From positions 20,408,001-20,472,000 of the forward strand of contig OX327697.1 of the NCBI GenBank assembly GCA_946807835.1: 64,000 nt of DNA, written 5' to 3'. The notes under the pieces were generated by a model. It saw nothing but the letters and a program-made list of their open reading frames with translations. It did no database searches and was not told where the DNA came from. A program made the position numbers and the translations under genes. The first letter of the stretch is position 1; the number at the start of each line of letters is the position of its first letter. Of this stretch, positions 49,160 to 62,899 are shown piece after piece. Source of the DNA: Ailanthus altissimus (taxonomy: Eukaryota; Streptophyta; Magnoliopsida; Sapindales; Simaroubaceae).

Positions 49160-51737
49160 ATTAAATAACTAACTAAACAAATATAAATTAATAAACTTAT
49201 TAATTTAATACAAATTAATTAATTATGCTAGCTATAATTATAAAAGCATAAAAAAATTAAAATAAAAATATTAACTATTAATTATTTTCGCCCATGCGTG
49301 CATAAAGCCCAACATCTAAATACAGATAATCTCGCATCGCAATCCGAGCAAGAAATGAGAAGTCACTACTAAAAGTCTAATTTTAGATAGATTATTAAGT
49401 CAAACCTTTCAAATTGGAGCTTTGAAAGCTTATGATATACACTGGGTAGAAGAAGGAAGAAGCCTGTCGAACAAGAACTTAAATAACAAAAACTTTAATA
49501 ATGAATTTGGCATTTCAACTCTTTTCATCTTCAGAGATAAGAAGATGGGGGGTCCATAATTCACACAGTATGTGCGGAAGGCGCCCTGTAACACCTAATG
49601 CACATACGTGTAGTGCAAGGTGCTAGGGGCACATCGGGCTCTACATGCCCTCTACATACTCTTACGCACATAATAAAAAAGATTACGTGAATATAATAAA
49701 CGCTTATGAGTGTCACGTTATATGAGTTATTGCCGCTTTGCTTTTGTCAATTGACAAGTTCCTCAATTTACAACACAATTATTTTCTCACAATCACTCAC
49801 ATTGTATCACTTTTCTCACTATCTACTAATATAATGTCATTTTTCACATGTTTAGAACAAAAATCTAGTATTTTTTTATATTATTACACTATATTTTAAA
49901 TTTAGAAAATATACCAAATATTATCCATGGTTCTTTTTTCCAGTCAACCTTCAATCTCTCAATGTCGCCGATTCGATCTATTCTAATGTCTCCGATTTGG
50001 GGTCTTTTGTTTGAAGCTTTCAATTTGCTAGTAAGTGTGAGGGATGTGTTTTTTAGTATGTTATTTGAAAAGAGGAAATATTAATAGAGTAATTGTGTCC
50101 ATTTCTAAATTATTAAGCTAGAAAAGAATAAGAATTTCATTTGGGGTTAAAAAAGACAATGGGCCTAAATTTTGGACTAATTCCAAAAATTTTCCAAAAA
50201 TTATCTAAAGTTTCCATTGAGTTGTAGTATATATTATTGTGTCCTTAAAATCGTAATCGATACTAATTGTCAAATAAAATTTGAGATATGTTTAATGAAC
50301 ATAATTTAAAATCATAAAAAAAACGCTATGTTTGAAATTGTAGTGTTAAGGCTTTAAATCACAATTTTTATAAAATTATGGTAAAAATTATAAAATAAAA
50401 ATAAAATGAGAGTTTGGTAAACATAACTTGTAAAGTAAAGAGACATAATTTTTTACATATTTTTAAAATAAAATTATAAATAATTATCAAATATTTTAAT
50501 AATTATGCTTCTAAAATTAATATCCTATTTGGTTGGGTTACTCTACTAGTTAAAAGAATTTTTTTAATGTTAAATTTTTTTTTTTAAATTTTTCATTGAT
50601 ATTTGGTTATATTTTAAAAAAATAAAGATTAAATTTTTTTTTTCTCTACTACTAAAAGTTAAAAATTTATTAAATATCATTTTTAATAATATAATAACAA
50701 AAAATCACTTTTAATAGCATATAATTAAACAATTTAATATATTAAAAAGTTATATTCAATTGCATTACCCCAATAATAATGCCTATGCATTACAGAGTTT
50801 TTTTATTTTTTTAATTATTAGAGACAGTTGGCTATTTTATTATTCAATTTCAATTTACAATTGTAGTACAATTATATTATTTTAGTTGACTGTTGTAATT
50901 TATGGTTATAATTTATTAGCAGTTATAATACAGTTATTGACCGTTGTAATTTCTTAAAATATACGCTTTGTAATGTATATTTGTATTAAAAAAATATATA
51001 TCTTAAAAGAGTTCATCTAATTGACAAATTAAATAATCAACTATTCAAAAAAAAATCAATAAAGGTTATTTTTTAAAATTATATTTCTAAACGTTTTACT
51101 TGATAAACTCCTATGAAACGAACCATAAATGGAAGAATTAAGACACTTAATAACATCCTGTTTTTATAAGGTGCAATAATATATGAAGGTAACTGGTATC
51201 ATATCATTAATTGATTTTCAATGATATAAAATATTAAAATATGTTAAAATGTTTCAGATTTTCCATTTAAGATAAGATGTATCAAATCTTAAGTTGAAAT
51301 TGGTTTCTCATGTCTTGCAAAAGTTCCAACCTATATATAAGGTTTTCGAATTTTTTAAAATATAACACATGAAATAAAAAATACAATAAAAAATTTGAGG
51401 TGTGTAACAAAAATTTTAAAACATATATATATGGAATAAATATAATGTATGAGTTAGAATTAAGATATGCTATAAACAACTTTATAAATATATATATATA
51501 TAATATAAAGAACTAAAAAAACTGTATTATATAGTGAGTGGCAGACCTCTAATCAATATTATAAGGTTTGAAATATTTAAATTAAAAAATTAAAGAGATT
51601 TAAAGTTATATCATGAAAAGTTAAATTGTCAAAATAAAAAACTATTAGAAGTAAAAGTATAGATAAAAATGTCTTTTTATGATATAAATTAATTTTTAAA
51701 TTAAAATGCGACATGTGTACCCTAAAACCAAGGTATT
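49160..51737. other. Intergenic DNA, nothing recognised
   Basis: AT-rich. A GC-richer island at about 49550-49720 (TGCGGAAGGCGCCCTG, GTGTAGTGCAAGGTGC) has no open frame or RNA-like structure I can name. Confidence 0.5.
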
Positions 51738-51749
51738 AACAAAAGAGTT

Positions 51750-51867
51750 GGTTGAGCAGGAGGGCGTTGGCTGAGTTCCTTCAAAGTTTACTCTCTACCT
51801 GGGTTCGATCCCCCCTCTTCCCTCTAGTGATGTGAGTATTGTTATATGTATGTATCATTTTCAAAAA
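51750..51867 (+). mobile_element. tRNA-type SINE with 12-bp TSDs
   Basis: A 118-bp body is flanked by AACAAAAGAGTT on both sides (51738-51749 and 51868-51879). It has a pol III B box GGTTCGATCC (51802-51811) and an A-box-like TTGGCTGAGTTCC (51767-51779), about 23 bp apart, and ends in a short A-rich tail after a TATGTATGTATC stretch. This is the layout of plant tRNA-derived SINEs. It is not a tRNA gene: there is no acceptor stem and no anticodon arm. The perfect TSDs suggest a fairly recent insertion. Confidence 0.85.
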
Positions 51868-52016
51868 AACAAAAGAGTTACACTTGTAACTAGTTGCTTC
51901 TCTTGGGAAAGTCCGTGCACCTGTAATCTATATTAAAAATTTGAACTTTTAATAAAAGTTTAAGATAATTATTTAATTATTTTAATTGTTGGAAAGTTAA
52001 TTTTAGTCCCTTTAAT

Positions 52017-52290
52017 TAAAGGGTTATTAAGTTGATTGTATTTATAATTAATTGATATTTGAGTTATATTGTTATAATCAATTAAGATTGTAATTTAAAA
52101 TGTAATATTTATATATAAAAAATTTAGAGGATTGTTAAGTTGATTGTATTTGTAATTAATTGAATTAATTGAGATGTAATACTTATATAAAAAAATTAGA
52201 TGGTTCTTAAATTACTTGTATTTGTAATTAATTAATATTTGAATTGTATTATTGTATTAATTTAAAATTGTGATTTAAGATGTATAAAAA
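52017..52290 (+). repeat. Three degenerate tandem copies, unit about 85-110 bp
   Basis: The core TTGTATTTGTAATTAATTGA (or close variants) recurs near 52036, 52147 and 52217, each followed by AT-rich text and ..TAATATTTATATA-like sequence. Old local duplication without coding content. Confidence 0.6.
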
Positions 52291-53850
52291 AAAAAAAGAG
52301 TTACACATTTATATTAATTAGCCTTCACTTAAATTAAAAAAATTGTTTTCATAGGAGTAAGAGGTTTAGGATGGAATTCATCTCATATCATTCTTAAGAG
52401 AATTATGTTTAATTTGTGATCTTACACAGGGAGACATTGACTTGGCTCTCGGCACCATAAATTATATGATTTTTTTAAAATACTTTATATTAGAAAAGGT
52501 ACTCTAAAGTTGTTTTATAATTTATTATAAAACACTAATTGTTATTAAAAATATTCTTAAATGGACCCTAAACTAACATAAATTGATTTTAATTTAAAAT
52601 TCTTATTAAAATCAAAATATAAAAATTAAAGTTAAATGATATATTTGTTCAAATAAAATATTATTCATTTTTTCCATTATTAATTCTATACTCCAACTAA
52701 ATAATAAAATCATTTCCTTCTCTTATTATTTTTCTCTTTTTATTCCATTCCTTTTATCTTTACTTTTTCATTCTCTTTCTATTCTTCAAACCAAACACGA
52801 CCTAAAAACTTGTTAAATGTACAAATATAATCATAATAAAACTACAAGATTTAAGCCTTATATAATAATTAAAGAAGAGAAGGTGGATGACTCAAACTTA
52901 CAACTTCAAAATATAATTACAGGAACTAATTAACAGTAGTCTAAACTTCGATTAAAAAAAAAATAATACTATATTTATTAAATGATATTATTATTATTTT
53001 TCATTCTAAATAGTGTATCAAGCAATCATTAAATAATAAAATTACATAATAAATAATTTTAAAATAAATTAGGATTATCTTCTAAACCGACTTTACTTAA
53101 ATTTTTAAGTGTTTTTTAACAAGTGTTCTCTGTATTAGGTATGAGTGGTCAATATCTATTTTTTTATTATGATTTTTAACAATCACTAACTCTCACCAAT
53201 CACATGTCAATAAAAAATTAGGTGAAAACTTAATTTATAAGAGAATTCGGAATAAATTTATTATTTTATAATTTAATAATTACTTAACATTTTAATTTAA
53301 AATACAAAATTTGGTATATTATTTAAAAAATATAATATTACTCTAGAAAAAATTATTACACAGATTATGACCTAGAAAATTAGGTGGTGCCATTAAAGAG
53401 CTATTACTGATTATTAAGTGCAAAAAAACTCTAGTAGGTTTAGGGGGATATTGGTCCCTCAAATGCCCATAATTTTTTTTTTATATATAAACTAATATGA
53501 ATATATATTTCTATTTTAATCTTTTAGTTATAAATTTTAGATTATGATTTTTTTTTTATTTTCGCATCTCAACCCTTTTGCAAAACATAGAAATTAGACA
53601 AACTCTCATCTCTCTCTCTTTCTTTTTTTCTTAAAATTTTTCACATCTTACCCTTCACTAAGTGCATCTTTGGGATTGTTGTAAATTTTTTTTAAATACT
53701 TTAGAAAAAATTCATTACCTGAAATATGTGTAATAAAAATTTTAAATTTTTTGATATAAAACTAATTTATTTGAGAATTGAGTTATTAGATAATTATTTC
53801 TTATAATTTTTATAAGGTATATTTAGATAATAGACTCTAAATAATGAACA
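52291..53850. other. AT-rich intergenic DNA, nothing recognised
   Basis: No open frame of note, no repeat with clear ends. Pyrimidine-rich stretches near 52710-52790 and 53600-53640. Confidence 0.5.
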
Positions 53851-54100
53851 TTCGTTAGAAGGGAAATTTGATAGTTTAGTCCTGAAATTTAGTTGTGTTA
53901 ATCAATCGGTCTCCATATTTTTTAAAATATTTTAATTAGTTTTTATAATTGAAAAATATATATATATATTAACAAAAGAATATATAAATTCGTTAGAAGG
54001 GAAATTTGATAGTTTAGTCCTGAAATTTAGTTGTGTTAATCAATCGGTCTCCATATTTTTTAAAATATTTTAATTAGTTTTTATAATTGAAATATATATA
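53851..54100 (+). repeat. Tandem duplication, 138-bp period
   Basis: TTCGTTAGAAGGGAAATTTG starts at 53851 and again at 53989. The copies are almost identical apart from the length of a TA run. The spacer at the junction (AACAAAAGAATATATAAATT, 53971-53990) also occurs once more at about 54239. Confidence 0.9.
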
Positions 54101-57002
54101 TATTTAAAATGAATATTTTTTAGGGTGATAAGATAAATTTGATCAAATATGAGACCACTTATTATGATTATATATATCAAATTACTTTGTTATTTTTTAA
54201 AAATATACTTTAAATATTATTTTTTAATATTAAAAATTAACAAAAGAATATATAAATTAATTCAATAATTCAATAAAATTTTAAAAACAAAATTTGATTT
54301 TCTTAAAAAAAAAAAAAGAATCTACCATAGTCTTTGTACATGCACTTAAAAATTTGGTCCCATGCTAACTAAGCCTAAAGCAGCAATGTAGAAATAGAAT
54401 AGTTTTACAATCAATGGCTAGTGGGTGTGGAGTATTAATTTGGAAAAAAGAAAAGAAAGAAAGAAAGAAAGAAGAAAAGAGAAATAGATATTCGTAGCCG
54501 ATCAAATTGATGGTTTATGGAATAATTTTAAATATTTAATCTAACAATTGAAAAGGCATTTGAGTTTAGTCACACCTATTAAATAGAGACCTACTCACAA
54601 CTATTTAACTGTGATAGATTTCAAATTTTGTAATTTATTTACTTTAATGGAATATTTTTCTCACTCACCCTACTTGTATTTTAAGTTTATTCTCTTTTTT
54701 TGTATTATTATTATTTTGGTTTTGATGTATTTTATTAATACATGTTAGAATTAATTTAAAAAAAAATTACCATCATCATGTACAAATATATAGTATGCAA
54801 TTGCACGAAGCGTCGTCAAATATTGCATGTTATTTGAGGTATTGAATTTTATTTTTATTTTTATATTAAATATCATTATTTTCGATCGAATTGAATTCGA
54901 GTTTTTTTTTATTTAAATCCAATGTGATTGGATTAATTATTGAATTTTCAAATATTGAAGCCACTGCTAAAATACATTCAATATAGTAAGTAGTGTTAAA
55001 TTTACATAGGTATAGTACAAATTTTGTATAATAATTTATATATCACTAATTAGTGATTATTATTTATAAAATTATTATTATTTTTTAATTTAAAAAATAT
55101 AATAATTATATAATATCCAATCAATAATAACCACATCGATTAAGATAAATAAAATTTATACCTCAACTATATTAAACATAATATCATTGCGAAATATTTT
55201 ACTCTCACATTTATAATTCATGTTTATCCAATTTCATCTCATTTTTGTCAATATCTTGTTTTATATTAAATTATTAATTACACGTTTTACTTGATAAACA
55301 TGCAAAATAGTTATTAGATTAGATTTTTTTGTTATCCATTTAAAATGGGGTTATATTGAATTTTCAATGGAGGATCAAAATGGATAAAATTCAAAGTTTT
55401 TAAACCCAAATAATTTTATCATTATAAAACCCCATATCTTCGGCATCAAGCAAAGGAATCAATCGAAATTATAAAAATGATGGGATCCTTAAATTTATGG
55501 CAACCTTTAGCAAAAGCATCCATCCACGTTATCAACTAATTACCATTCATAGTTAATCATATAATATGTATATCATATTTGATTTGAGTTTTGTTAGCAA
55601 AATGGAAAAATGAGTTGGCCAAGTATTGCTATTAATAGATTATTGTTTTATCATATTGCCCAATTTAGGTATTATTTTAGCTTCAGTAGCATTAATTTGA
55701 GGGTAATTATAGTTAGGTCGAATTTCAAATAAGTTTCAAACTCCTATTTAAATAATTAAAATACTGTTTATATGTATTGCGTCTTATATCAAATAAAAAT
55801 TAAGTAAAATTTTAATTTATATAAATAATATTATTTATCAAATTAATATTTTTTAAAATTAGTAGTATATAAAATCAAGGATCTTAATGTCATTATACCT
55901 TTATTTTATTTGGAATAAACAAACAAATTGAATATTTTTTATTTGTTTTTACCGAAAAGGAACGTATATAGAAGACAAATAGAAGAATATCTCCATCGCG
56001 TACTCATATTATGGTAGGAAATCTACTGTAAAAATACTTTTATTCTTTTAGATTTCCTACTTTAAAAAAGATAATTTATTCATTATTATCTCTCAAACTG
56101 TAATTTAATTATAAATTTCTATTAGTAATAAATAAATCAAAATTTCAGTGATAAAAAATCTCTATTAAACATTTGAAATTTTTTAAAAATTTCTAACCTT
56201 GTATAAAATTTACCATAAACATTTCAAATAAAAAAATTATTGATAAAAATGTTGAATCTTCTTAATGTAATTGGCCTAATAACATATACAAACTTCTTTT
56301 TGTAACATAAATGACAAATGAATTCCTATTCACAAAGGAAATGGTTTTTGCATATTTTTCGGTTAGATTTTTTTATAAAAAAATTTAAAATACTATCTTA
56401 TCAACTTTGATTTGCAAAAGTACTTTCATACACTTTATAAATAAATAAAAAAAATTATTAAAAATGATTTTTTAATTAAAAAAAGTAACTTTAATAAAAA
56501 AATTAATGAAAAAAAGAACTTATTTATTAATTTCATCGACCTTTAAGAATTTCACTCTCATAAACTTAATATAATTCATTTCTTTAAAAAAAATTAATTA
56601 TTGTAGTTAATTTTACATTTCACAAATGTGGATATGAGTTCATGCGATTTTTTAAATAGGGTAGAGTTTATTTATTTATGTCAAATAAGTCCATAACCCT
56701 TATTAAAATGGCCAACCCTTAGTATCACAAGGGTACTTTGGTCCCTTCGAATGAAGGACCCATCTGCTACAAATAAAAAAATCATGCCTTTATTTGAGAA
56801 AACTGAAAAAATAAGAGATCTCAGGTGTTATTACTCCGTGAATTAAGATAATAATAATAAATAAAAAAACTGAAGACGGCAATAAAAAAAATAACATCAT
56901 CTAACGACAAAACGGTTTCCTAGTATCAATCTCCTTCCAAGTTTCAGAGACTCCGTTTCATTCTTCAGTTTTCTCTCTTAATTCATTTCCATTTGCAATT
57001 TG
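54101..57002. other. AT-rich upstream flank of the GT92 gene
   Basis: Contains an (AAAG)n stretch near 54450-54480 and long A/T runs. No coding region or named repeat is seen. Pyrimidine-rich sequence (56925-56990) precedes the TATA box of the next gene. Confidence 0.5.
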
Positions 57003-57010
57003 TATAAATA
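57003..57010 (+). promoter_or_regulatory. TATA box of the GT92 gene
   Basis: TATAAATA lies 74 bp before the ATG at 57084, with a CT-rich stretch just upstream and an A/C-rich, ATG-poor leader after it, as in many plant promoters. Transcription would start near 57035-57045. Confidence 0.6.
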
Positions 57011-57083
57011 TCAATCAATCAACAACGACAACAAATTCACATTCACCAACGTATATGCAACAACACTCCTTCTTCATCCTCAC

Positions 57084-60000
57084 ATGGCGGGTCTTCACCA
57101 TTCAGCGTCGTCATCATCAAGACCCCTCATTTCCTCTTCATCTCATCACCCCTCCCACCAACTCTTCACTTCTCGTCTTTTCTTGCTCCTAACTCTTCTC
57201 CCCTTAACTCTCGCTTGCTTCGCCTTCGTTCTACAATGGCGCGGCGGTTTGACCGACCCCCTCGCCCGCTGGTCCCCCGATCACCACCAGTTCCCCGGCA
57301 TGGCCAGCTCCCTCACTCGCCCCACCCTCCGTACCTCCGGCTCCGGTTGCGCCGATATTCTCGGCCGCAGCAACTCCCCGGCTTTTCCTTATTTTAAAGA
57401 CTGGAAGTTTGATTTCTCGTCGGATCTAAGGCCCAAAGTCAGTACATTTTTGTTTAATTTTCTTTTGTTTTTTGAACTCTGATTGATAGTCTTGTGGGCT
57501 TTTGAAGATTCGATCTTCGGTGGGTTTCTCTTGGTTTTGTAATTATTTAGACACATTACTATTTTTTTCGTTATTTTGGTTTTCCGTTAGTTTCTGCACT
57601 TTTGGAGGATTCTAATTGGTTGGTATGTTTCAGTTTGTTTGATCTTCTTTTCTTGGTTATGCAAACTAACTTAGGGTTTTTGTTTAAAATTTTGATTCTG
57701 CATGTAAATTTGGATGAGGTATAGTTAAGATTTTGCTTTTCTTTTTTTTTTCCTACCGAGTTAAAAAAAATTCTGTTCGGTTTTTTTTCTTTTTCTTTTG
57801 ATTCCATGTATATATATTTTGGATTAATCGTCTGGAATTGAATGTTCGATCTTATTATTATTATTATTATTATTTGAATTTGAATATTTGAGAATACTCT
57901 GTTTTTGTTTTCTTGTCCAGATTTTATTTGATTGATATGTAATGGGGTCTGGCATATTTAGTTCTTTTGATGTGGAATCTTGTAATTTGATTTTATCTGT
58001 CCCTTCAACATTCAGTCAATTATTCACATCTGTGTAATTTTGTAGTTTGAGCATTAAATGCAGATTTATAATGGAAGTATGCTACCAATCAAGAAAGACA
58101 AATTTGCTGATGTATAAAACTTTTTAATTTATATACACACCATAAGCTTCAGCTTAGAATCCTTAACTCCAAAAAAGATGATTCCTGGTAAGGAAAGCAA
58201 AATGTACTGAAGAAGCTGGTCAGTAAAATCAATGAGGGTTATGATTCACCTACTAGGGTACCTAATTTATATCCCTGAAATTAATTTGTTCTGAACTTTT
58301 ACTATTAGCTGGAGAGTTTGTCCACTTTAGATTAAAAGAATAAGCATTTGCAAAAAGTATAATTGGACGTATTGTCACCAATTGGAGTACTCTTCCATAT
58401 TGGTTTGAATGAAATTTTGAAGATTTTGACCTTGTTTTTGCAATCTCTTTGCTGGCTAGATATGTATTACAACAAGTACTTCTGCCGGACTTGAACAAAC
58501 TTTACCTTGGATCTTTTATCACAAGGTTATTGGAGTCTCTAATTTTCTACTTTTTGTGGAGGGGAAGGCTGCCTCTCCTGCTGTATCCAAAATCTTAGAG
58601 TCAATTCCAGTGAGTTCTAATCTGCTTCCTCATTTACATGTAATATTTAGGCTTTTGTGGTACTCCACTTCACAAGGTTTAGGTTTTTTCTATGTTTCTT
58701 TTTGCAGGGGGTGAAGGTTGTATACAGAACAAGAGAACTAGAGGAACAACAAGCTAAAAGGTAGTTTATATTCCAGTTAAATGTTATAGAATTGATGACG
58801 TTTCCCGTTATTTATACTCCGATCTGGTATTTACTTGTGCAATTAAGTTGAAAAGCTCTTGATTGGAGTTTCTTCTTTGCATATACTAAGTTTTCATACG
58901 GTGTCGAAAAATGTGAAGAGTTTGTGATTCAGGGTAGTAAATTTATGTTGTAAGGCTGGAAAAGTTATCCAGTTTCAACCGTTTTATTGCCGTATAGTAC
59001 TTTGGATTGGTTGAGAAAATCTTGGGAGAAAATTCTGACAAGAGAAATTTATGCCTTTGGGGAAAACAGAGAATGAAACTACTCTAGATTCTTGGGTATC
59101 CGTTGTGGGAAAGCATGAACTTGGAAATAAATACTTGTGGTTTCACATGAGGTTAATAGATTTAGAGAAATCTCCAACATCATAAACATGTAATTTGGAT
59201 CATACCTGTTTCTCCTTTCAATAGTTTTTATTTGCCTTTGGTTTCTTCTTATGAATCTATGATGATTTTGAGAAACTTAGTTCTTTTTTATATGTTATCT
59301 ACTGCTATGAGTCTGATGAACTATATTTTATTTACTTAGTTCTTTTTTATATGTTATCTACTGCTACGAGTCTGATGAACTATATTTTATTTTGTTTTGG
59401 TATATTATGTTTGGGGTTAGCCGCATCTGGAATGAGACCTGGCTGGCGAGCTTCTTTTATAAACCGTGTAATTATGAGTTATTTGTGAAGCAATCCTTAA
59501 ACATGGAAATGGCTATTGTCATGGCAAGGGTATGGTTTCACATTTGCATCTACAGCGGCTGACTATGAGTGTTTATTGCATTCAAATTTCCTTATAATAA
59601 CTCTTTGACCCTGTACACTTTTAGGATGCAGGCATGGATTGGATTATCCATCTTGACACTGATGAGCTTATACATCCCGCGGGAACTCGTGAGTACTCCT
59701 TGAGAGTATTGCTGTCGGATGTACCTAGCAATGTTGATATGGTTGTCTTCCCTAATTATGTGAGTGGATCAGTGTTTAATACACAGATGAAACTATTTGC
59801 TGACTATATTGTCTCTGTTTCGGTGCAAAGAGAAGTTGATATGTTATCATAATGGCCTCTAATGTTGTGGAATATAATTTGTTTCAGGAGAGTAGTGTTG
59901 AGCGAGATGATATCAAGGAACCTTTCAGTGAGGTAAGGTTTTTTTTTTTGAGTTGTTTCTTGCACTTCTGACTGGTTCAACTGAAATAGATAAATTAATA

Positions 60001-62899
60001 ATCTGGAAATAATATCATTCTAATAACTTAATCTAAGGCTTCAAACCCTTTTCTTATGATTATTGTCTGGATATTTTCATGCGTTGCAATTTATTGATGG
60101 TTTATCTTAACTCAAGTCACATTTCATTACTAAATATTGTTAGTCCTTGTCATTCTTCCTCAGGTCTCAATGTTTAAGAAAAACTATGACCATCTTACCA
60201 AAGATGTTTACTTTGGCAACTATAGAGAAGCAACCCGTGGTAATCCAAACTACTTTCTTACATATGGAAATGGGAAAGCAGCTGCTCGTATTCAAGATCA
60301 TCTTCGTCCTAATGGTGCACATAGATGGCACAATTACATGAAGAACCCAAAGTATGGCGATTTTACTAGTCTATACTATTAGTTTCATATTGTTTACATC
60401 TGCATCTGTATTGATAGGTAATCCTACCTATATAGATCATTTTAAGTACATTACCATGCTAGTAGGATTTGGTTGAAACCATGTCCGGACACATAGATGG
60501 TGCAAGCACAAACTAATTGGTAGAGAGAGAGAGAAGAATGCTGCCTGAGAGAAAAGAAAATGTGTCAAATTCTAAATGACCACCTAAACACAATCCACAA
60601 AACCTTCTAGGTTCAAATGAAACTTAAGCTTGAGATTACCTAAAACTTTAGGTTTCAAAAAAACAAAAAAAAAAAAAAAAACCAAATTGCAACTCCAAAT
60701 ACAATACAAATTATCAAATATTTAGTAGACTTCTGAATCAAAAGAGAATACACTTCTTTTATCCTTAGACACCCCACCTCCACCTCCATTCTCCATCACA
60801 AGATTGGTGTCGCCATCAACCCCTAGCAAGTCCACCTTTGCCACCCACTAGTCTGTTCTTTTCACAAAATGGGCCCTAGTTCTGACCAAAACCAAACCCT
60901 GAACAATAGTTTCAACAATATACATCAGGTCAGCTTATATGACGAAAAGGAAATGAAACTAATGGATCAACAGCGACAGCTGGAGGATGATTTGAAATGT
61001 TTACCACATAAAATGCTGCAGCTCTTGTGAAACTTTCAAGGGAAATTGGGTTCCCATACAATACACATTTCATAAAAAACTATGAGATAAGAAATAGGAG
61101 ATTGGGACAAAAATGAAGAAGTGAAAGATGAGAGATCAAAGATCGCTTACATGTGATTTTATATAACAGAGAGAAGATAATAGAGTTTATGATATATTAT
61201 TCCTAAATGTAACCAGGGACACTTGGCAATAAAGCCAGGATGAGGCATGTCCAGGTGACAAATGCTTAGCCCGACTGTGCCTCACCTTGCTCACTGAAAT
61301 TTAAGGAAAATCTTACCCGGCTATGTTGGGTTGGTTGGGATGTCTACCAATACATTGTTTTCCCTTCATGTACTTGTATATCAGTTTAACTCTTTAAGAA
61401 CATGGCCATTTTGGAAAAATCTTACTATTCAATCACTTTTCATTGTACTTTGTTTATATCTATTGTCAAAACCAAATTTGTGATAATGATCAGAATATTT
61501 TCTATCTCCTTTATATACACAGACTTAAGTGACTTTGTAATCTTTAATAGTGAAATCAAATTGGATGAGGCTGCTATCCTGCATTACACATACACCAAAT
61601 TTTCTGATCTGACTTCAAGACGTGATCGGTGTGGCTGCAAGCCTACAAAGGAAGATGTTAAAAGATGCTTCATGCTGGAATTTGACAGAGCTGTAAGTTT
61701 TGTCCACACCCTATGTTTCCGATCTTCTTCTTTTTATCTATGTCATTGTTTTTCATCAAGTACTTTAATTTTTGTTTTTTACTTTGGGACATTGGTCTCA
61801 AAGTATATAATTTGGATTGAAACATTTGTTCAAGACAAATGGTAACAATGGATGATTTATTATAAGGCCGTACATGTATAATGAAAACAGAGAAAAAAAA
61901 AATTCTTTATCTAAACATAAGTTTGACTTCTTCAAATCTAATTTATAAGAACTCTCTCTTGCCAACTAATAACTCTAACCTTATCTTATGTATATGCTCA
62001 TTCGAAAAGATATTCATCAGAATCTTCATTTCTTCTTTCTTTTTCTCGATTACTGTTCTGTACAAAATATTAATTAGGATAACAATCAAACAATGATAAC
62101 ATTAGTCTATATTATGTTTCATGCAGGCATTTATAATTGCTTCTACTGCAACTGAGGATGAGATGCTGCACTGGTAAAATTATATTTAGGAACCATATTA
62201 AAGAAATAATGCTGTCCTCCGCTTACAAAGTCTCAAATTTTATTATGAGTTTCGTATGTTATAAGAGACACTATAAGTGCGTTTTAGACATCTAACAGAA
62301 TATAAACAGCTTTATCATATTGTTTTCTTCCTGGAATTTGTTTCTCATATTTTAATATTTGCATTTACAGTACAAATCATTACTTCCTTATTTGCAAGTT
62401 TATGATTTAGGTACAATGAGCACGTTGTGTGGACTGACAAATCACTGAACATGAAACTTCTGAGGAAGGGCATCTTGACTCGCATTTATGCGCCCATGGT
62501 AAGTTTAAATACCTAACCTTTCAGCTAATATCTGCCTGCTTGTCAATAGTTGCAGCAATCCATTTTGTCTGCATGCCTGCACCATCTGAAATTTTTTAAT
62601 ACTATTTTCATCAACAGGTAATTGTTCAAGGACTTCGGGAATCTGGGGCTTTCAGCTCCGTAATAGCATCAGCACAGACAAACAGCACAAAGGACAAGTT
62701 TCTATCCTCAGTCGAAAGTAGTAACACTACTCGAGAAGCTAAATCTGGAGTAATTTCTTCAAGAAGGATTGGCAATATAAGTGAATCTCAGGCAACTGCA
62801 AGAAGGGTCTTGGAATTTATTGTTGATGCAGCAACTTACCCCTCAGCTGTCCCACCGGAGTCTCCTCCTGGCCCAGATGATCTTCTTGTTGAAGCATAA
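57084..62899 (+). CDS. Glycosyltransferase family 92 (DUF23) protein, 11 exons
   Basis: A predicted Golgi type II membrane glycosyltransferase. Exons, all with GT-AG borders: 57084-57437, 58460-58609, 58708-58760, 59421-59529, 59625-59759, 59888-59932, 60164-60351, 61551-61692, 62127-62173, 62411-62498, 62618-62899; together 530 residues, no stop or frameshift. A Ser/His-rich cytoplasmic tail (1-31) precedes a membrane segment (about 32-50). The catalytic domain starts at [10 protein letters not shown] (119) and includes [10 protein letters not shown], the DTDE metal-binding motif (233-236), [28 protein letters not shown] and [17 protein letters not shown]. Three N-glycosylation sequons lie near the C-terminus (N459, N473, N490). 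Plant GT92 includes the galactan synthases GALS1-3, but this one looks closer to the less studied At3g27330/At5g40720 group (from memory), so substrate and linkage are open. The start is the only ATG after the TATA box that precedes the membrane segment. Confidence 0.92.
57853..57877 (+). repeat. (TTA)n microsatellite in GT92 intron 1
   Basis: About eight TTA/ATT units in the first intron. Confidence 0.9.
59275..59392 (+). repeat. Tandem duplication, 59-bp unit, in GT92 intron 3
   Basis: ACTTAGTTCTTTTTTATATG starts at 59275 and again at 59334. The two units differ at one base (CTATGAG versus CTACGAG). It lies about 30 bp before the acceptor of exon 4 but does not touch it. Confidence 0.9.

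Noticed and set aside
51800..51815. Possible tRNA gene from the GGTTCGATCC motif
   Set aside because: No acceptor stem, D-arm or anticodon arm can be formed around it. The flanking 12-bp duplications identify a SINE.
57000..57482. Longer open frame beginning at 57000 upstream of the GT92 ATG
   Set aside because: It starts on the TATA box itself at a non-ATG codon and runs into intron 1. The methionine at 57084 fits the family and the promoter.
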